The translations under genes and the position numbers were made by a program. DNA of 64,000 nt from DAHUXD01 sp963805495 (GTDB taxonomy: Bacteria > Acidobacteriota > Thermoanaerobaculia > UBA5066 > Gp7-AA6): assembly GCA_963805495.1 (NCBI GenBank), contig CAWDUQ010000001.1, positions 806,001 to 870,000 of the forward strand, in the 5' to 3' direction. The notes beneath the pieces are model-generated. The model worked only from the letters and a program-made list of their open reading frames with translations, was not told where the DNA came from and ran no database searches. Shown piece after piece: positions 53,117 through 61,565 of the stretch. Position 1 is the stretch's first letter; each line of letters opens with the position of its first letter.

Positions 53117-54165
53117 GACGCTCGGGCTTGAACGGCCGCGCGGAGGCTCTCGCCGTAGGGCGGCCGACAGATCCCCTGGTCCGTCACGATCGCCGTGACG
53201 TAGCGCGCCGGGGTGACGTCGAACGCGACATGGCGCGCGGAAACGCCGGCGGGAGCAATTGACTGGCCGGCGAACGACAGGACCTCTCCGGCGGCGCGTT
53301 CTTCGATCGGAATCGCGGCGCCGTCGGGGCAGGCGAGATCGACCGTCGTGGTCGGCGCGGCCACGTAGAACGGAACGCCGTTCTCGCGGGCCAGCACGGC
53401 CAGCGTGTAGGTTCCGATCTTGTTCGCGACGTCCCCGTTCGAGGCGATGCGGTCGGCGCCGACGACGACCGCCTCGATGTCGCCGCGCGAAAGGAAGTGA
53501 CCGGCCATGCTGTCCGTCAAGAGCTCGACCGGGATGGCGTCGCGCGAGAGCTCCCAGGCCGTCAGCCGCGCGCCCTGGAGAAACGGACGCGTTTCGCACG
53601 CGAGGACGCGGATCGGCTTTCCCGCCTCGACCGCGCTGCGAATCACGCCGAGCGCCGTTCCGTAGCCGGCCGTGGCGAGGGCGCCGGCGTTGCAGTGCGT
53701 CAGGACGGCGAGCCGTCCGGTCAGCAGTTCCTGTCCGAAGCGCCCGATGCGCAGGCAGGCCGCGATGTCTTCGGCCGCGATGGCGTCGGCTTCCGCCGTC
53801 AACGCTTCTTCGATCGCCTCGGGCGATCGCTCGGCGACCTTCGCGAAGGCCCGGTCCATCCGTTCGAGGGCGGCGAAGAGATTGACGGCCGTCGGGCGGG
53901 TCGACGCAAGCAGGCGCGTCGCGGTCCGGAAGCGCTCGGCGGGGGGAGTCGAGGCGCCGCTGCGCATCGCGAAGGCCGTCCCGTAGCCGGCGGCGACACC
54001 GATCGCCGGCGCGCCGCGTACCGCCATGTCGCGGATCGCAAGGGCGATTTCCGGCGCCGTCTCGAGCGAGAGCCAGACCTCGGCGCCGGGCAGCAGGCGC
54101 TGGTCGAGCAGGGCGAGCCGGCGGCCGTCGCGATAGAGGGGCCGCAGCATCTCTTCCGGCTTCAC
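53113..54165 (-). CDS. mtnA: S-methyl-5-thioribose-1-phosphate isomerase
   Basis: MtnA isomerises methylthioribose-1-phosphate in the methionine salvage pathway. The 350-residue protein has RDMAVRGAPAIGVAAGYGTA, THCNAGALATAGYGTALGV with the catalytic Cys, CETRPFLQGARLTAWEL and VVGADRIASNGDVANKIGTY with the catalytic Asp. The GTG start is set by GGGAGACGAG and overlaps the ggt stop. No other salvage genes (mtnP, mtnB) are close. Some homologues act on ribose-1,5-bisphosphate, but the sequence fits MtnA better. Confidence 0.93.
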   Translation of the reverse strand: MKPEEMLRPLYRDGRRLALLDQRLLPGAEVWLSLETAPEIALAIRDMAVRGAPAIGVAAGYGTAFAMRSGASTPPAERFRTATRLLASTRPTAVNLFAALERMDRAFAKVAERSPEAIEEALTAEADAIAAEDIAACLRIGRFGQELLTGRLAVLTHCNAGALATAGYGTALGVIRSAVEAGKPIRVLACETRPFLQGARLTAWELSRDAIPVELLTDSMAGHFLSRGDIEAVVVGADRIASNGDVANKIGTYTLAVLARENGVPFYVAAPTTTVDLACPDGAAIPIEERAAGEVLSFAGQSIAPAGVSARHVAFDVTPARYVTAIVTDQGICRPPYGESLRAAVQARAS

Positions 54166-55850
54166 CTCGTCTCCCGGACGACGAGGGCCGCGCCGGAGCC
54201 GCGGGGGTCGGCGACCGGGTTGAGCGAGCCGTCCGATTCGACGGCGATCGCGTGAACGCTCCCGATGCGGCCTCGCTCCGTGATCTCGTGGCCCATCGCC
54301 CGGAGCGCCTCGATCCAGGCGGCGTCGAAACGCCCGCGCTCGATCTGGATCGCGTCGGGCCGGTCCTGCTGGTGGAAACGCGGCGCCGCGACCGCCTCTT
54401 CGAGGCTCTGGCGGCGCAGCACGCGATTCAGGAGCACCTGGAGGTTCGTCGTCGGGATCGTCGAGCCGCCGGGCGTTCCCCACACGAGCACGACCTTGCT
54501 GCCGGACGTCGCGATCGACGGGCACATCGCCGAGAGCATCCGCTTTCCGGGGCCGACGGCGTTCGACTCGCCCTGGATGAGCCCGTACATGTTGGGCTCG
54601 CCCGGGCGCGTCGCGAAGTCGTCCATTTCGTTGTTCCAGAGGAAGCCGAGCCCCGGGGCCACCCGCGCATTGCCGAAGGAGTCGTTCAGCGTCGTCGTCA
54701 CCGAGACGGCCATCCCGTCGTCGTCGATCACCGAGAAGTGCGTGGTCGTCGGTTTCTCGCCCGGAAGCGAGGGCACCTGAGCGATCGGCGTGGCGCGATC
54801 GGGGTTGATCGTCGCGACGAGCGCCTTGAGCCGCGCGGGATCGGTGAAGAGCTTCGGATCGAAGGCGGCGAAGGCCGGGTCGCCCATCCAGCGGTTCCGG
54901 TCGCGGTAGGCGCGCTTCTCGATCTCGGCGAGCCAGTGGGCGGACTCGGCCCCGCCCGGCCGGATGCGCTCGAGGCCCGCGATCTCCGCCATGAGGGCCA
55001 TTTCCGCGAGGACGGGCCCGGAGGACGGTGCCGGCGGAGTCACGATCTCGAGTCCCTGAAAGCGGAAGCGCACGGGCTTGCGGGACCGAGCCTCGTAGCG
55101 TGCGAGGTCGCCTCGCGTGATGAGGCCGCCGACGCGCTTCTGTCCGTCCTCGATCGTCCGGGCGACCCGGCCCCGATAGAAGCCGTCTTCACCGAGGTCG
55201 CGGATCGCCTCGAGCGTGCGCGCGAGGTCCGGCTGCCGGAAAACGACGCCCGGGACCGGCGGCGCGCCGCCCGGCAGGAAGATGCGCGCGGTCGGGCTGT
55301 CCGCCGCGAGACGTTTCTCTTCGTCGGCGATCGACTCGGAGATGGCGGCGGTCATGACGAAGCCGTCCTTCGCGAGCTTCACGGCCGGGTCGACGACCGA
55401 CTTCCACGGCAGCCGGCCGGCCCGGCGGTGCGCGAGCGCGAGCCCCGCGACGGAGCCCGGAACGCCGGACGCGAGCGGGCCTTCGAGCGAGGAGGGCGGC
55501 GCCTTCCCCGATGGCGGCTTGATGTAGAGATCGCGCCGGGCGGCACGGGGCGCCACTTCGCGGAAGTCGAGCGTGAGCAATTTGCCGGCGGCGTCACGCG
55601 ACGTCCAGAAGCCGCCGCCCCCGATGTTGCCGGCCTCCGGCCACGTCACGGCCAGGGCGAAGGCGACGGCCACCGCGGCGTCGGCGGCGTTTCCGCCTCC
55701 TTCGAGGATGCCGATGCCGACGCGCGCGGCGTTCTCCTCCGCCGCCGCGACGGCGCCGCCCGCGCCCCGTGCCGAGCGGGGGGCCGGCGCGGCGGCGGCG
55801 ACGGCCGCCCACGCAAGGAGCGCAAACGCCGCGGCCAGTTTCCTTTTCAC
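54162..55850 (-). CDS. ggt: Gamma-glutamyltransferase (secreted)
   Basis: Ggt cleaves gamma-glutamyl bonds of glutathione-like substrates outside the cytoplasm. The 562-residue precursor has a signal peptide (1-20), GGNAADAAVAVAFAL, GNIGGGGFW, and the autoprocessing site TTHFSVIDDDG, where Thr369 becomes the N-terminus of the small subunit. GSKVVLVWGTPGGSTIP completes the site. It is first in a ggt-mtnA-tsaD run with four-base overlaps. Its start codon is only 20 bases from that of the divergent pgk gene. Confidence 0.95.
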   Translation of the reverse strand: MKRKLAAAFALLAWAAVAAAAPAPRSARGAGGAVAAAEENAARVGIGILEGGGNAADAAVAVAFALAVTWPEAGNIGGGGFWTSRDAAGKLLTLDFREVAPRAARRDLYIKPPSGKAPPSSLEGPLASGVPGSVAGLALAHRRAGRLPWKSVVDPAVKLAKDGFVMTAAISESIADEEKRLAADSPTARIFLPGGAPPVPGVVFRQPDLARTLEAIRDLGEDGFYRGRVARTIEDGQKRVGGLITRGDLARYEARSRKPVRFRFQGLEIVTPPAPSSGPVLAEMALMAEIAGLERIRPGGAESAHWLAEIEKRAYRDRNRWMGDPAFAAFDPKLFTDPARLKALVATINPDRATPIAQVPSLPGEKPTTTHFSVIDDDGMAVSVTTTLNDSFGNARVAPGLGFLWNNEMDDFATRPGEPNMYGLIQGESNAVGPGKRMLSAMCPSIATSGSKVVLVWGTPGGSTIPTTNLQVLLNRVLRRQSLEEAVAAPRFHQQDRPDAIQIERGRFDAAWIEALRAMGHEITERGRIGSVHAIAVESDGSLNPVADPRGSGAALVVRETR

Positions 55851-55870
55851 TGCGCTATTCTACCGGCCCG

Positions 55871-57040
55871 ATGAAGTCCATCCGGGATCTCACCCTGAAG
55901 GGCCGCAAGCTCTTTCTGCGCGTCGATTTCAACGTCCCGCTCGAGGACGGCAAGATCTCCGACGACACGCGCATCGTCGGGACCCTTCCGACCGTACGCC
56001 TGGCGCGGGAAAACGGCGCCCGCGTCATCTGCGCCTCGCACCTCGGCAAGGCGAAGGGGAAGCGCAGGCCCGAGCTCTCTCTCGCGCCGGTCGCGGTGCG
56101 GTTTGCCGAGAGGCTCGGTGCCCCCGTGCGGTTCGTCGACGACTGCGTCGGTCCCGAGGCCGCGCGCGCGGCGGACGCGCTCGCCGACGGCGAGGTCCTG
56201 CTCCTCGAGAATCTCCGGTTCCACGCGGGCGAGGAGTCGAACGACCCCGGGTTCGCGACGGCGCTGGCCGCGCTCGCCGAGGTTTACGTCGACGACGCCT
56301 TCGGGGCGGCGCACCGCGCCCATGCGTCCATCGTCGGCGTGCCGAAGCTGCTGGCGGAGAAGGGCGCGGGGCTCCTCCTCGAGAAGGAAGTCCGCGAGCT
56401 CTCGCGGCTGCTCGAGCCGCAGCGCCCGTTCGCGGCGATCCTCGGCGGCGCGAAGATCTCGGGGAAGATCGACACCCTTCGGGTCCTCTCGCGACGGGCG
56501 GACGTGCTTCTCGTCGGCGGGGGCATGGCCAACCACTTCGTCCGGGCGATCGGGCTGCCGGTCGGCCGCTCGCTCCTCGAGGAGGACAAGGTCGCGCTGG
56601 CGCGCGAGATCCTGGACTACTGCAAAGAGGCAGGCAAGACGATCGCTCTGCCCTCGGACTTCGTCGTCGCGAAGTCGCCGGACGACGCGGCCGGGGCGCG
56701 GACGGTTTCGATCAACAAGATCCCGGAAGACGCGATGGCCCTCGACGTCGGGCCGAAGACCCTGGAGCAGTTCGCCCGCCTGCTCGCGCCGGCGAAAACG
56801 ATCTTCTGGAACGGGCCGATGGGGGTCTTCGAGAAGCCGCCCTTCGACCGGGGGACCCGCGCGCTCGCGATGCTCGTCGCGGACTCGAAGGCGGTGACCG
56901 TCGTGGGTGGGGGCGAGAGCGTCCAGGCCGTCCACGAAGCCGGCGTGGCCGAGCGCTTCACGCACGTCTCGACCGGCGGAGGCGCGTCGCTCGAGTTTCT
57001 GGCCGAAGGGAAGCTCCCGGGCATCGAAGCCCTGGACTGA
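55871..57040 (+). CDS. pgk: Phosphoglycerate kinase
   Basis: Pgk makes ATP and 3-phosphoglycerate in glycolysis. The 389-residue protein has LFLRVDFNVPLEDGKISDDTRI, ASHLGKAKGK, LLLENLRFHAGEE, YVDDAFGAAHRAHASIVGVP, AILGGAKISGKIDTL and the Gly-rich end VVGGGESVQAVHEAG and STGGGASLEFL. The ATG at 55871 gives the standard N-terminus. A TATTCT box ends ten bases upstream, so the mRNA may be nearly leaderless. It is followed by tpiA at 11 bases. Confidence 0.97.
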   Translation: MKSIRDLTLKGRKLFLRVDFNVPLEDGKISDDTRIVGTLPTVRLARENGARVICASHLGKAKGKRRPELSLAPVAVRFAERLGAPVRFVDDCVGPEAARAADALADGEVLLLENLRFHAGEESNDPGFATALAALAEVYVDDAFGAAHRAHASIVGVPKLLAEKGAGLLLEKEVRELSRLLEPQRPFAAILGGAKISGKIDTLRVLSRRADVLLVGGGMANHFVRAIGLPVGRSLLEEDKVALAREILDYCKEAGKTIALPSDFVVAKSPDDAAGARTVSINKIPEDAMALDVGPKTLEQFARLLAPAKTIFWNGPMGVFEKPPFDRGTRALAMLVADSKAVTVVGGGESVQAVHEAGVAERFTHVSTGGGASLEFLAEGKLPGIEALD

Positions 57041-57051
57041 ATGACGTGCGC

Positions 57052-57765
57052 ATGAAGCTCGTCGTCGCCAACTGGAAGATGCACAAGACGCGCGCGGAGG
57101 CCGCCGTGTACGCGCGCGAGCTCGCCGCGGCGATCGGCGATGGCATCGCGGGCCGGGAACTCGTCCTCGCCCCCTCCTTCACCGCCCTGGCCGAGGCGCG
57201 CGACGCGCGCGGCCGCTGGTCGATCGCCTGCCAGAACGTGGCGGCGGAGGCCGAAGGCGCGTACACGGGCGAGGTCTCGGCCCTGCAGGCGCGCGAAGCC
57301 GGCTGCGCCTACGCCATCGTCGGCCACTCGGAGCGGCGGCGCCTCTTCGGCGAGAACGGCGAGCGGCTCGCCCGGAAACTCGCGCGGTGCCGCGAGGCCG
57401 GACTGACCCCGATCTACTGCGTCGGGGAGACCCTCGAAGAGCGCGACCGCGGCGAGACCGAGGCGGTCCTGGCACGCCAGGTCGAGGCGCTCGATGCGCA
57501 CCCCGCCGCCCTTGCGCTGGTCGTGGCGTACGAGCCCGTCTGGGCGATCGGCACGGGCCGCGCCGCCGAGCCGCCGGACTGCCGGTCGGCTTGCGACGGG
57601 CTGCGGCGCCTGCTGGCCGGACGAAGCGCCCTGCGGGTCATCTACGGAGGCTCCGTGACCCCCGGCAACGCCGGGGCCCTCTCGGCCGAACCGTCCGTCG
57701 ACGGCTTCCTGGTCGGGGGCGCGAGCCTTTCCGCTGCGGCTTTCGCGTCGATCGCCCGCGCTTGA
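57052..57765 (+). CDS. tpiA: Triosephosphate isomerase
   Basis: TpiA interconverts dihydroxyacetone phosphate and glyceraldehyde-3-phosphate. The 237-residue TIM barrel has ANWKMHK with Lys9, IVGHSERRRLFGE with His92, and VVAYEPVWAIGTGR with Glu161. RVIYGGSVTPGNA binds phosphate. It is slightly shorter than the usual 250. An in-frame GTG two codons upstream is an alternative start. It sits between pgk and secG, a common arrangement. Confidence 0.97.
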   Translation: MKLVVANWKMHKTRAEAAVYARELAAAIGDGIAGRELVLAPSFTALAEARDARGRWSIACQNVAAEAEGAYTGEVSALQAREAGCAYAIVGHSERRRLFGENGERLARKLARCREAGLTPIYCVGETLEERDRGETEAVLARQVEALDAHPAALALVVAYEPVWAIGTGRAAEPPDCRSACDGLRRLLAGRSALRVIYGGSVTPGNAGALSAEPSVDGFLVGGASLSAAAFASIARA

Positions 57766-57814
57766 CGCCTTCCCTCCCGCCGCGTACACTTCCCGCCCTT
57801 TTCGTGGAGGCCCC

Positions 57815-58195
57815 TTGCTGTACGCCGTCCTCGTCGTCCTTTACATCGTCATCTGCTTCTTTCTGATCCTCGTCGTCCTGCTCCAGCAGGGCAAGGGCGC
57901 GGACATCGCCGGCGCTTTCGGCGGTGGTGGCAGCCAGACGGCGTTCGGCGCCCGCGGCGCGACGACTTTCCTCCACAAGCTGACGACCGGAGCCTTCGTG
58001 GGCTTCATCCTGCTTTCGGTGCTGCTCTCGATCATGGAAGCCCGCCCGCGCAAGTCGGTCATCCAGACCGTCCCGGCGGCGGCCGGCGCGAAGGCGCCCG
58101 CTCCGGCTCCGGCGGCTCCGGCCGGCGCACCCGACGCGGCCGCGCCCCAGCCTGCGGGACAACAGCCCGCGACGCAGAGCCCCGCGAAGCCTTGA
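57815..58195 (+). CDS. secG: Preprotein translocase subunit SecG
   Basis: SecG is the small accessory subunit of the SecYEG channel. The 126-residue protein has two membrane helices (about 3-24 and 55-75) joined by the conserved loop LLQQGKGADIAGAFGGGGSQTAFG. An unusually long Ala/Pro-rich tail (about 45 residues) follows. It begins with TTG, supported by GTGGAGG just upstream. It follows tpiA and precedes tRNA-Leu, a very common gene order. Confidence 0.95.
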   Translation: MLYAVLVVLYIVICFFLILVVLLQQGKGADIAGAFGGGGSQTAFGARGATTFLHKLTTGAFVGFILLSVLLSIMEARPRKSVIQTVPAAAGAKAPAPAPAAPAGAPDAAAPQPAGQQPATQSPAKP

Positions 58196-58209
58196 GATCG
58201 TCCCCCCGT

Positions 58210-58294
<85 letters not shown>

Positions 58295-58376
58295 TTCTTC
58301 GAAACCCCTAAGGCACAGTCAGTCCGCAGCGAGCGTCGCGAGGCATCCGCCCGGCTGACTGGCGTCGGCGCACATT

Positions 58377-58724
58377 TCAGGGAACCGGGTCCGCTCCACC
58401 CTCGGCCCAGGGGTGGCACCGCAGGATGCGTCCCGCCGTCATCAGGAACCCTCTCGGACTGCCGTAGCGCAGGATCGCTTCGCGTCCGTACGCGGAGCAG
58501 GTCGGCGTGAAGCGGCAGCGCGCGAGACCGCTTCGGGCGAGGCCCGGCGAGACGGCGGCTCGATAGACGTCGATCGCCGCGACCGCGGCGCGGACGCTCC
58601 ACTGCTGAGGCGGCGGGCGCAGGGCGTCCCCGACGGCGAGGCCCAGACAGGCGGCGAGGACCGGCCCCGCGAGCGAGGCCCGCGGCGGGGAGCGTGGCGG
58701 CTCAGCGGGCGGCGCGGCTGGCAT
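58377..58724 (-). CDS. yidD: YidD membrane protein insertion efficiency factor, N-terminally extended
   Basis: The C-terminal 65 residues are typical YidD (YRAAVSPGLARSGLARCRFTPTCSAYG, in parts: CRFTPTCSAYG, ILRYGSPRGFLMTAGRILRC, then DPVP). The usual protein is about 70-90 residues, but here an extra 50 residues at the N-terminus include a hydrophobic stretch (ASLAGPVLAACLGLAVGDAL). YidD works with YidC, which is not in the window. The 5' end overlaps the neighbouring gene by 23 bases. An internal start is possible but no ribosome-binding site favours one. Confidence 0.9.
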   Translation of the reverse strand: MPAAPPAEPPRSPPRASLAGPVLAACLGLAVGDALRPPPQQWSVRAAVAAIDVYRAAVSPGLARSGLARCRFTPTCSAYGREAILRYGSPRGFLMTAGRILRCHPWAEGGADPVP

Positions 58725-59046
58725 ACGCGGAGATCCCGGGAATGACGAGGCGGGCTCCGCCGAGCGCCTTGACCGTGGCGAGGACCGCGATCATCACGTA
58801 GAGGAGCGAAAAGATCGACATCGCCACGGCGTAGAGGCACGACAGCGACGGCACCGCAATGCCGACGAGCGTCGCGACGGCTCCCGCGAGCGCAAGGGCG
58901 GCAAAGAGTGCGAGGCCGTTGCGGGCATGCCAGCGGACTTCGGGGTCGCGCTTCTCGACGAGGAGCGGCAGGAAGCCGAGGAACGCCGCGTAGCAGAGCA
59001 CGAAGACCCAGGGTCGGCGGGGGGAGGAGGGGCCCTCGGCGCTCAT
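58702..59046 (-). CDS. Tic20/DUF4870-like small membrane protein
   Basis: The 114-residue protein has three or four hydrophobic helices and the family-like motif PLLVEKRDPEVRWHARNGLALF near residues 27-48 (given in part). Such proteins are widespread with unknown function. It is directly upstream of yidD and overlaps it, so they form one transcription unit. Confidence 0.75.
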   Translation of the reverse strand: MSAEGPSSPRRPWVFVLCYAAFLGFLPLLVEKRDPEVRWHARNGLALFAALALAGAVATLVGIAVPSLSCLYAVAMSIFSLLYVMIAVLATVKALGGARLVIPGISAYASRAAR

Positions 59047-59080
59047 CCGGGGCCGAGGATACAGCGGATGGTCCCGTGCG

Positions 59081-59839
59081 TTACTGGGTACGCAGGCGGA
59101 TCGTGCCGTTGACCGTTTCGCAGTGCAGGGACTCGCCGCCGCCGTTCAACTTTCCACGGGCTTCCTTGGGCCCGAACTTGCCCTCGACCGGCATGTCGAA
59201 ATCGCCCTCGATGTGCCCGTTGACCGTCTCGAGGTCATAGCTGACCGGCGAGGTCTTCGCGAAGGCCACGTCGATCGAGCCGTTGACCGTCTCGATGCGG
59301 CTCTTCCGGAGCGGTCCGTTGAAGGCCACCCGCACGGAGCCGTTGACCGTCGATGCGCTGGTCGGCCCTTCGAGCCCGGCGAGCTCGATCGAACCGTTGA
59401 CGGCATCTCCCGAAAGCGTCCCGAGAAATCCCGAGGCCACGACCTTGCCGTTGCAGGTCTCGAAGCGCACCTCGGTCCGGGCCGGGATCTGCAGGATGTA
59501 GTCGACATGGGCGTTCGCGCCGCCGAAATCGAGGAAGCCGAAGAGGCGTCGCCGTTTCGGATTGATGGTCTCGACGCGGATCTCGTCGCCGACCTTCTGC
59601 ACGCGGATCTCCGTCAGGCGCAGGGTCTCCTCCGCGCGCGAGCCGTCGGCCTTCTTGACCGCGCGGAGCTTGAAGTAGGGCTTGTCCCACGCGGTCGCCT
59701 CGATGTGTCCGTTGACGTTCTCGATCGAGACCCGACTGATGCCCTCCATCGAGTAGGCCTTCTCGAAGACCTCCTCCTGGCCCGCAAGGACGGGGAGGGC
59801 GGCGGCGAAGCAGGCGGCGGCGAGAACGGCTTTACGCAT
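59081..59839 (-). CDS. Secreted DUF4097 beta-repeat protein (adhesin-like)
   Basis: The 252-residue protein has a signal peptide (1-19, cleavage near LAG) and a right-handed beta-solenoid-like domain built of repeats with the phrase VNG (ENVNGHIEATA, CNGKVVASGF, AVNGSIELAG, TVNGSVRVAF, TVNGSIDVAF, TVNGHIEGDF, TVNGTIRLRT). This is the DUF4097/DUF2807 pattern. Function in the family is unknown. The gene is single, with its ATG 38 bases after a divergent-free gap to the RDD gene. Confidence 0.9.
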   Translation of the reverse strand: MRKAVLAAACFAAALPVLAGQEEVFEKAYSMEGISRVSIENVNGHIEATAWDKPYFKLRAVKKADGSRAEETLRLTEIRVQKVGDEIRVETINPKRRRLFGFLDFGGANAHVDYILQIPARTEVRFETCNGKVVASGFLGTLSGDAVNGSIELAGLEGPTSASTVNGSVRVAFNGPLRKSRIETVNGSIDVAFAKTSPVSYDLETVNGHIEGDFDMPVEGKFGPKEARGKLNGGGESLHCETVNGTIRLRTQ

Positions 59840-59922
59840 GGCTCATCTGGATCTTAACTAACGGAAACCCGGACAAAAGGTTCATTCGCTGGTCCGGGGA
59901 CGGAGCGACGTCGCCGCATCTC

Positions 59923-60315
59923 TCATTCTGACCGCAGGATACGGATTCCCGTATGCCGGTCCGACCGGCGGGGCGCGGCCCCGTCGGAAAGGACCGGCCA
60001 GGCATCGTAGAGGTTCCACAGAGGCAAAAGGAGGGGCAGATTCCTCCGGATCGACCCCCGGATCCCCGGAGCATTTCCGTCCGGGCGGCGCGCTTCGAGG
60101 GCGAGCCACCTCCGGGCCCGGCCGCCGCGGCGGTCCCGGAGCAGGAAGGCGACCGTCGCACCCCCGCCGCAGACCCTCCAGATCCAGGGAATCGCAGCCC
60201 GGGCGCCGGGAAGGTAGGTCCAGAGGACGGCGGTCAAAACGAGGCCCGCCGCGTCCGCCACGGCCGCCGCGACGAGCACGTCGAGAAAGAAGGCGAGCAG
60301 GCGGGTACGGCGCAT
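59923..60315 (-). CDS. RDD-family membrane protein
   Basis: The 130-residue protein has two or three membrane helices and the Arg-Asp-Asp family traits: MRRTRLLAFFLDVLVAA at the N-terminus (Arg and Asp), and LALEARRPDGNAPGIRGSIRRNLPLLLPLW near the end (given in parts). RDD proteins include small transporters and unknowns. The true start is the ATG at 60315; longer upstream readings would run antisense to the adenosine deaminase gene. Confidence 0.8.
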   Translation of the reverse strand: MRRTRLLAFFLDVLVAAAVADAAGLVLTAVLWTYLPGARAAIPWIWRVCGGGATVAFLLRDRRGGRARRWLALEARRPDGNAPGIRGSIRRNLPLLLPLWNLYDAWPVLSDGAAPRRSDRHTGIRILRSE

Positions 60316-60357
60316 ATAGTGGAGTGCGGCGGAATTCTGAAGGGCGGCCACTCGATT

Positions 60358-61380
60358 GTGAAGCCCGAAAGCGACGAAACGCTCAGATCGCGCCCGCGCG
60401 GCGGGGCCCTCGCCGACTGTCACCTGCATTTCGAGGGATGTCTCCCGCCCTCCGAGATCGCCCGGCTCGCGCGCAAGGCCGGGCACGCCTTCGGCGGCGC
60501 GGAGGCCTTCGAGGCGGCCCGTCTGGCAGTCCGGGACTCGGCAGGCTTCCTCGCGCTCTTCGCCGAGGTCTGCCGTCTCTTTCGCCGGCCGGAGGACTAC
60601 GTGGCGGCGGCGCTCGCCGTGGCGGAGTCGCTGGCGTCCGACGGCCTGCGCTACGCCGAGGTCTACGTCTCTCCCGAGATCTTTCCGAGGATCGGCCTGG
60701 ATTCCGCGGCCTGTCTCGAAGCGATCGACGTCGGGTTTCGCGAGGCCCTCGAGACGCGCGGGGTCCTCTGCCGGATTCTGCTCGACGGCGTGCGGCACTG
60801 GGGACCCGAGTCGGTCGACCGCGTGCTCGACCTGTACGAGCGCATGCCGTTGCCGTCGATCGTCGGTTTCGGAATCGGAGGCGACGAGGGCGCGTTCCCG
60901 GCGGCGGCCTTCGCCGGGATCTATCTCCGGGCCCGGGCCCTGGGCCTCCGAACTTCGGTCCATGCGGGCGAGTGGTCGGGTCCCGAGTCGGTCCGCGAAG
61001 CCCTCGACACGCTGCGGCCGGACCGGATCGACCACGGCATCGCGGCCGCGCAAGATCCGGACCTGCTCGCGCGGCTCAAGGAGGAGGACACCATCCTCTG
61101 CGTGGCGCCCACGAGCAATCTGCGGACGGGAGCCGTTGCCAGCGCCGCGGAGCACCCGCTTCGGGCGCTGCTCGAGGCCGGCGTCCGCGTGACGCTCTCG
61201 GCCGACGACCCGTCGCTCTTCGGGACGACGACCTCCGGCGAATACCGGTTCGCCCGGGACGAGCTCGGGCTCGACGAGGCCGAGATCCGTTTGCTCGCCG
61301 GCAACTCATTCCACGCCGCGTTCTGCTCGCGCGAGGAGCGGGACGCGGGGCTCAAGGCTCTGGCCGGCGCGAGGGTCTAG
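60358..61380 (+). CDS. Adenosine deaminase-family amidohydrolase
   Basis: The 340-residue enzyme has the zinc-binding HxH (His22, His24 in DCHLHFEGCL), HAGEW (His202, Glu205), IDHG (His226) and ADDPSLFGT (Asp283/Asp284). These match adenosine/adenine deaminases that make inosine or hypoxanthine. The opening ADCHLHFEGCL is also close to the aminodeoxyfutalosine/adenine-type subgroup, so the exact substrate is uncertain. The GTG at 60358 is used. It is divergent from the RDD gene. Confidence 0.92.
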   Translation: MKPESDETLRSRPRGGALADCHLHFEGCLPPSEIARLARKAGHAFGGAEAFEAARLAVRDSAGFLALFAEVCRLFRRPEDYVAAALAVAESLASDGLRYAEVYVSPEIFPRIGLDSAACLEAIDVGFREALETRGVLCRILLDGVRHWGPESVDRVLDLYERMPLPSIVGFGIGGDEGAFPAAAFAGIYLRARALGLRTSVHAGEWSGPESVREALDTLRPDRIDHGIAAAQDPDLLARLKEEDTILCVAPTSNLRTGAVASAAEHPLRALLEAGVRVTLSADDPSLFGTTTSGEYRFARDELGLDEAEIRLLAGNSFHAAFCSREERDAGLKALAGARV

Positions 61381-61400
61381 CAGGCCGGTCGATCGTTCGT

Positions 61401-61565
61401 GGGAGGGGCGGCCACAAGGGCCGCCCCTGCGACCGGGAGCCTCCGCTTTCCATGGTGACGGAGTGCAATCGCGCTCTGGTCGCAGGGGCGGGGGTTATCG
61501 CTGGCCTTCGGCCAGCGCTGCCTATCGCCGGTGGCTTGCCTCCGGTGGACGGCTTGTCCCCGCTC
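61401..61565. repeat. Palindromic repeat pair interrupted by a second repeat
   Basis: A unit at 61403-61430 (GGGGCGGCC...GGCCGCCCC) is followed by a second palindrome whose left arm GCAGGGGCGGGG (61482-61493) and right arm GGCTTGTCCCCGC (61551-61563) are split by about 57 inserted bases. The insert contains CGCTGGCC/GGCCAGCG and CGCCGGTGGC, and resembles 46947-46985. The block fills the gap between the adenosine deaminase and yigZ genes. Confidence 0.75.
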
